DNA from: Arcobacter sp.
GTDB lineage: Bacteria > Campylobacterota > Campylobacteria > Campylobacterales > Arcobacteraceae
NCBI GenBank assembly: GCA_030635995.1
Contig: DAOVXU010000002.1
Location: 1-33,586, forward strand
Reading direction: 5' to 3'
DNA: 33,586 nucleotides
Part shown: positions 33,488 to 33,586 of the stretch, piece after piece
Position numbering within the stretch: the first letter of the stretch is position 1
Layout of the letters: the number at the start of each line of letters is the position of its first letter
Position numbers and translations under genes: made by a program
Notes under the pieces: generated by a model
The model's database searches: none
The model's input: the letters and a program-made list of their open reading frames with translations, nothing else
What the model was told of the DNA's origin: nothing

Positions 33488-33586
33488 TTGAAAAAATTAA
33501 TATTTTTAGTTTTATTATCTTCATCATTGTTTGCTTCGTTGATTGGTAATGGATATATATATAATGATTTAAAAGTTTTAGAAGAA
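33488..33586 (+). CDS. Exported protein, 5' end only
   Basis: From TTG 33488 the frame stays open to the window end (33 codons). The N-terminus is a clear signal peptide (MKKLIFLVLLSSSLFA), then SLIGNGYIYNDLKVLEE. A G-rich stretch (GGTTGGG, 33478-33484) precedes the TTG, close to the start for a ribosome-binding site. The product should be periplasmic or outer-membrane. Too little is visible to name it. Confidence 0.65.
   Translation, partial: MKKLIFLVLLSSSLFASLIGNGYIYNDLKVLEE

Noticed and set aside
1-33586. CRISPR arrays, rRNA or tRNA genes, intact insertion sequences
   Set aside because: I looked for regularly spaced repeats, tRNA-like cloverleaf ends and transposase motifs and saw none; the only mobile-element traces are the two recombinase remnants.

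Overview
The window is AT-rich DNA from a member of the Campylobacterota, most like Arcobacter and its relatives. The evidence is one long collinear flagellar cluster, a FliY-type switch protein, an FlhF/FlhG pair, a seryl-tRNA synthetase of this lineage, histidine kinases with the IAHQWRQPL signature, and frequent TTG/GTG starts. This assignment comes from family recognition, not from a database search.

Bases 1-20653 are a flagellar and motility cluster, all on the + strand. The order is flgE (3' part), a small coiled-coil membrane protein, an exported repeat protein, flaG-like, fliY, motA, motB, a flgJ-like rod gene, flgN-like, a small exported protein, flhF, flhG, a small membrane protein, fliE, flgC, fliK, fliR, flhB, a second exported repeat protein, fliI, flgL and flhA. 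Most genes overlap or are only a few bases apart. The one striking gap is a 105-base fold-back element between fliE and flgC. The products cover the hook and rod, the export apparatus, the switch, the stator (of PomA/PomB character) and placement/number control. Two exported helical-repeat proteins may be disc or scaffold parts of the Campylobacterota motor.

Bases 20664-22983 hold four conserved-looking genes: a Cys-rich small protein, a DUF502 membrane protein, a small protein, and serS. The serS frame is interrupted by an in-frame TAA at codon 58.

Bases 22984-25600 look rearranged. The 3' end of serS plus about 60 bases downstream recurs at 25258-25427 at about 97% identity by eye, with an internal 120-base deletion. 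Two decayed tyrosine-recombinase 3' ends lie in the same orientation on either side of a histidine kinase gene.

Bases 25600-29760 encode a second Cache-PAS histidine kinase, a receiver-histidine kinase hybrid, a membrane-anchored J-domain protein and a small DUF6868-like membrane protein. No separate DNA-binding response regulator is present.

Bases 29760-30255 contain what reads as a class I cyclic-di-GMP (GEMM-I) riboswitch. It is followed by a hairpin reaching the ribosome-binding site of a 60-residue protein with a C-terminal membrane anchor. This is the most interesting element of the window. From 30276 the - strand encodes a Cache-type chemoreceptor with a C-terminal CheR-docking-like pentapeptide, and upstream of it an Aer/CetB-like PAS protein. 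A divergent, truncated gene for an exported protein begins at 33488.

Taken together, the window links building the flagellum, steering it (chemoreceptor and PAS protein), and probable second-messenger and two-component control next to it.
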